Assembly: GCA_015680685.1 (NCBI GenBank)
Contig: MNCI01036132.1
Coordinates: 780,991-844,990, forward strand
Length of the DNA: 64,000 nucleotides
Direction of reading: 5' to 3'
Source: Gnetum montanum
Taxonomy: Eukaryota; Streptophyta; Gnetopsida; Gnetales; Gnetaceae
This document shows positions 59,988 through 64,000 of the stretch, piece after piece. Both the position numbers and the translations under genes were made by a program. The notes beneath the pieces are model-generated. The model was given only the letters and a program-made list of their open reading frames with translations, was not told the origin of the DNA and did not search any database. Within the stretch, counting starts at the first letter, position 1. Every line of letters begins with the position of its first letter.

Positions 59988-60139
59988 ATCTTCCCCTTTT
60001 TGGTAATGTCCAAAACTTAAGAAAATGGGTGAGTAGATATAAAATTNTGGCATAGAGTTCACAAGCATCTATCCACATACATATTTTCACCCATAATATA
60101 CAAATATACTATCCAAAAATTATCCTCCTTTTTGGACAT

Positions 60140-60780
60140 CATCCAAAAGGATGAACTACCTGAGGACTTAAATCATTGACCTTAATAGCATCATCTGAGT
60201 TCTCATCAAAAGTAGTTGTAGAATAAGAAGGTTTTTAGGTCTCCTTATCATCATCATCACTACTAGTACTAGCATTAAAGACATGTTGCTCATCGTCATC
60301 ATCCAAAGAAGGTATATGAACTAAAGCCCTCCTATGACGAAGCTTCACTCAAAATCGAGATCAAGCTAGTGGATCCTACATGGCCTATTACTCAAATGTC
60401 CTTGGAGCATCATCTTGATAATAGGAATTGGGTCCAAGCTGCATGGGATTAGGAAGCTCCCTCTTGACATGGTCTAGTGGTGCATTAGGATCTTCTAAAT
60501 CAAATGCATTTCTTGAGTCATATGCCCGGGAAGGTCCAACTATTGTTGAATGTCTCTATGAGGCTAGATAGTCCTCCTCACTATCTGAAATGAAAGTAGT
60601 GGTAATATCTTTAAATTGCTACCTATTAAGAGGAAGAGATACCCTAGCTATATCCATTCTCTAATGAAGTTAAGAGAGATTCCTACCAAGCCACCGAATA
60701 GCACGAGCAAAAATCTTAAGTAGCTTCTTCAAAGAAGATGTTACCTAACTACCAACAAATTTAATGGTAAAATTTCCCCG
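60140..60780 (-). pseudogene. Element D ORF2, C-terminal part
   Basis: The minus-strand frame encodes SSLKKLLKIFARAI, RMDIARVSLPLN, RHSTIVGPSRAYDSRNAF and DDAPRTFE, then an acidic stretch DDDDEQ and SSDDDDKE. The first four blocks match element C ORF2 in order, so this is the same protein. A few stops only, so it is better preserved than in C. N at 60047 lies just downstream. No named domain. Confidence 0.6.
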
Positions 60781-60784
60781 AAGG

Positions 60785-62609
60785 GAAATGTGAGAACGGT
60801 AGCAACACTACCACCTTGTGTAGTTGATGCACCATCAAAATGTAGAATGGCTTTGAAATTTGGTGGTATGGGATTTATGCTACTGACATGCTCATCTAGG
60901 AATTCAAGTTCTATTATTGCTTGGTCATCGGTGGGTGAAGTCGTGAGTTGCGTAGCTATTACTTGACCCTTTATAGATGACTATGCTATATAGCATAGAT
61001 CAAATTCTGTAGTTATGGCTTTCCATCAGGCTATCCTGCTACTTTCGTATATATTGGTTGTAATAGCCCGAAGTATGTTATTCTTGCAAATAATGTTTAC
61101 TTGGCTATGAAACAAGTAATTCCTCCACTTTTTAAGTGCGAATACTAAAGCAAGACAATTTTTCTCCATCTCATTATACTATGCTTCATGAGCTATCAAT
61201 GCATGACTTAAGTAGTAAACAAGGATTTCAGAACCATCGTTCCTCTTTTGGCACAGCAATGCAAAAATAGACGTGTCTGAAGTGGCCAGATAAATGTAGA
61301 AAGGCTTATCTATCTATGGAGGGTAAATGGTGGGAAGATGAACAAGTTCTTTCTTTAAGTTATCAAAAGCTTCCTGGCTTTGGTTTGTCCATTCAAAGTT
61401 GACTCCCTTTTTAAGCAAGTGTTGCATTGGATGCAATTTATCCGTTAAACTTGCGATAAATCTTCTTCTGAACTATACCCTGCCTTGCAACCTACACAAC
61501 TCCTTAAGGTTTGTAGATGGTGCCAAGTTAACAATGGCCTTAACTTTATCAGGGTCCACTTGTATCCCTGTTTTTGACACCACAAAGCCTAGCATGTGTC
61601 TAGGTTTAACCCTAAAAACACATTTTCTCTGGATGAGGTGAAGGTCATTCCTGTGGCAATGTTGGAGGACCACGTTTAGATTGTTGGGATGATCATTAGA
61701 TTTCTTAGATTTAATAGCTATATCATCCACATAATCATTCAACCTCTCCAAAAGATAGTCGCGAAAAATGTAAGTCATTGCCCATTGATATGTTGCTCCA
61801 GCATTTTTTAGCCCAAAGGGCATTATCATGTCATAGAACGTTCCCCAAGGGGTCATGAAAGTAACTACTAGCTGATGTTATGGATTTATGCAGATTTGAT
61901 TGTAGCTTGAGAACCCATCCATAAAGGATAGTAAGGCATGACCGGCCGTAGTATCGATAAGTTGGTCGATACTAGGCAATGGGAAATCGTCCTTAATTGT
62001 TTCCTTATTCAAGTTCCAGAAGTCTATACAGATTTGTATACTCCTAGTTCTCTTGGGAACAACTATGATGTTTGAAGCGCAGTTTGAATAATCAATAGCC
62101 CAGATGAAACCAGCCTGATAAAGTTTGGTGATTTCATCACGTATAGCTAAGGTAATCTCTGGTTTAATTTTGCAAGCTTTTTGTTTAACCTCTTTGACAC
62201 GTGAATCTAGGATGATATTGTGTTGTATGATGCGTGGGTCTAAGCTTGACATAACTTCATATAACCATGCAAACACTTTGGCATTATCATTGAGGACTTT
62301 AGAGATGTTTTGTTTGACCTATGACTTTAGTAAAGAGCTAACCTTTAATGTTCCTGCCTTGCCTCTGGATGTAGTCACAGGGATTTTGATAAGGGGGCCT
62401 CAGTTACATCATCAACTTCTAAATCTATAGCTTTAACTAGATGTTTGGGCTAGTCCAGGGATGTTTCTAAGAATGCTATGTTGGTATCATAAGGGGAAGG
62501 ATCCAAGTCTACCAACTCTATGTTCAAGTGCCTCATGAGTTTTCCATGAGCTCTTGTCAAGATTAAGGGCAAATGGAGATCAACATGCATAGCCATTTTC
62601 AAAGCACTC
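60785..62609 (-). pseudogene. pol: Element E: Tat-lineage gypsy pre-RT, RT, RNase H and start of aRNH
   Basis: A minus-strand pol fragment close to element F. Pre-RT region 62609-62280; RT 62276-61473 (AIDYSNCASNIIVVPKRT, FMDGFSSYNQI, MTPWGTF, active-site YVDDIAIKSK); RNase H about 61400-60960; then ILHFDGASTTQGG, the start of the archaeal-type RNase H, which breaks off near 60785 at the junction with element D. It has two long open frames (132 and 127 codons) and fewer stops than element F, so it is younger. Integrase and the 3' LTR are missing. TTATTTTGCAG at 62620-62610 is the splice acceptor equivalent to that of element F. Confidence 0.85.
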
Positions 62610-62699
62610 CTGCAAAATAAGCAAAACAAATAGATGTCAAGTGATACCTACTTAATAGAGCGACATGTGATGAAATATATGCAAGGTGATTATGCAATG

Positions 62700-62905
62700 T
62701 CACATAATTTCCAATTTAAGGTCTTAGTGGACCACAACCATGCAAAATTATATTTTGAGATTACTAGTTTAAGGTCTTAGTAGACCATGACTATGCAAAA
62801 TTATAAGTCAACAAGATCAAACTTGCTAGTTTCAGGTCATAGTGAACCATGACTATGCAAAATTATAAGTCAAAATTGCTAGTTTAAGGTTGTAGCGGAT
62901 TGTGA
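62700..62905 (-). repeat. Short repeats ATGGTCYACTAAGACCTTAAACTAG in element E
   Basis: Four copies about 60 bp apart (read on the minus strand), homologous to the short repeat blocks of element F and, like block 2 there, just upstream of the RT-side acceptor. Confidence 0.65.
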
Positions 62906-64000
62906 TCGTGCAACATTATAAAAATGAGGTGAAAATTTTGATGTATTTACATGTTATGCTACAGTTGTATGCTACACTGTAGTAGGCATGAGGGTGTCCC
63001 ATGCTATGCTACAGGGAATAGGGACATTCTATGTTATGCGTGGGATGCGAGATGTCCCACATTACATGCGGGACATGGAATGTCCCAAAAAGTGATAGGT
63101 ACTGTAATTCTAGAAGCTATAAATAGGGGATTACCCATGGTAATCCTATCATTCTCATTGTCAAAGCTAGCACCCAGAGCATAGCGTGGTTTAGACATAG
63201 AGGCAATGTAGTAGTTGTAGCATAGTGATTGATACACCCGAGTTTGACAACAAGATGATGGTGCACAGGAGTGAACGTCGACATCAAGGTCTTGCCAATG
63301 TGGATGAAGGGGAACACAACTTGTGACATCTTCCCAGGGCATGCATTGAAGAACAACAAGAAGCATTATCTACCTGGTAAGTTGCTACGCTACCCTTGCT
63401 TACATTGTTACGATCTATTAAATGGGGTTGTTACTGTAATCACCTTGCCCTAGTGGCTATGATCATTACCATTGTCATGCTGACCATTGTTGTTATGGCC
63501 TTGGTTGCCACTACAGCCACTACGCTATGGCTATTGCTACTCTGGCCGTAGCCACTGTTATGACCACTATGCTATAGTTGTTGCCACTACCTTTGTAGTG
63601 ATTGTTGTGGCCATGGTCATTACACTACTACCACATCCATCATTGTAATGGGTAGGGTGTTGTACCATTTCGAGGATTTAGAGGGTTCTAGTTTGACAAG
63701 TTTCCAGGCAGCGTAGCACATGTTCTAGGTAGTGTAGCATGCATCCTAGGTAGCGTAGCATGTGTTCTAGGTAGCGTAGCACCCATGGAGGGAGCTCTGG
63801 TTAACTTTTGTTACATTCCATGCAACAAGATAGGGCTGGGGGCTATTATGCTATGCTGTTATGGTGCTACGCTATGCGTGATGCAACCGTCACACTACGA
63901 AGGGGTGTAGTCATTACGCTACACGTGACATAGCCTTTATGCTACATAGGGTACACTCGATATGCTATGCTACATGTATAATAGCTACTATGTTATGCAG
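62906..64000. other. Element E interval with promoter-like segment and GCTACGCTA repeats
   Basis: By position this equals the protease-RT interval of element F. At 62980-63090 there are GGGATGTCCCA / GGGACATGGAATGTCCC palindromes followed by TATAAATAG (63119-63127, plus). From about 63490 the sequence is dominated by GCTACGCTA and GCCACTA motifs. Overlapping frames (63366-63034 minus, 62951-63184 plus) have no recognised domain. Confidence 0.45.
63706..63784 (+). repeat. 21-bp minisatellite, nearly four units
   Basis: Units AGGTAGCGTAGCATGTGTTCT at 63706, 63727, 63748 and 63769 (last incomplete), exact 21-bp spacing. Confidence 0.85.

Larger units (their letters stand above)
58334..60780 (-). 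mobile_element. Element D: relative of element C, 3' LTR and ORF2 end
   Basis: On the minus strand ORF2 (60780-60140) is followed by a copia polypurine tract (60002-59988) and a 3' LTR (59987-58334) whose start matches TGTTGACCTTTTGGTATGTC of element C. The LTR is interrupted by a solo LTR at 59138-59709; without it the LTR is about 1077 bp. The rest of the element to the right is lost at the junction with element E. Confidence 0.75.

Overview
The window is AT-rich nuclear DNA from a seed plant with a large, repeat-dominated genome; I cannot name the species. No intact gene is visible. Almost everything is decayed LTR retrotransposon, much of it nested, and most in-frame stops sit where a C-to-T or G-to-A change would break a Gln, Arg or Trp codon. 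Plant origin is shown by a Tat/Ogre-type Ty3/gypsy element with two RNase H domains, initiator-Met tRNA primer sites, short GT-AG introns and an Athila-like pol. A run of 101 N and three single N are present.

Layout. (1) 3194-8181, minus: element A, a non-autonomous LTR element carrying an intronless CCR4-like exonuclease (EEP) fragment and a 5S rRNA-derived segment. It interrupts an unrecognised intron-containing pseudogene (9265 to 8182, resuming at 3193). (2) 10743-24034, plus: element C, a Ty1/copia-type element with target duplication AGTCA. It has gag and an extra ORF (ORF2) but no recognisable pol. Element B (15366-22051, plus), a sister of A, is nested in ORF2, and B itself holds a solo LTR of the same family (19188-19759, duplication CCTAC). 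(3) 24164-45863, plus: element F, a Tat/Ogre-like element of about 21.7 kb. Gag-protease and the RT-RNase H-aRNH-integrase part are separated by about 10 kb bearing canonical splice signals. That interval holds an antisense gene with six readable introns and a 185-bp-period tandem array. (4) 46600-55160, minus: element G, an Athila-like element split by an F-related solo LTR (50444-51819, duplication TATCC). (5) 55161-58333: unassigned AT-rich DNA with a 31-bp tandem repeat and a possible group II intron maturase relic. (6) 58334-60780, minus: element D, a relative of C; its LTR is interrupted by an A/B-family solo LTR (59138-59709, duplication CTTAA). (7) 60785-64000, minus: element E, a relative of F with a less decayed pol.

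The most interesting unit is the A/B family: LTR, primer site, leader, a variable GC-richer cargo slot, a 5S-derived block with the pol III internal control region, a sense-strand CCR4-like EEP domain, polypurine tract, LTR. Its presence in two independent, opposite-strand copies shows that this composite element multiplied as a unit. Second is the Tat element's sense intron containing an antisense, intron-bearing gene.
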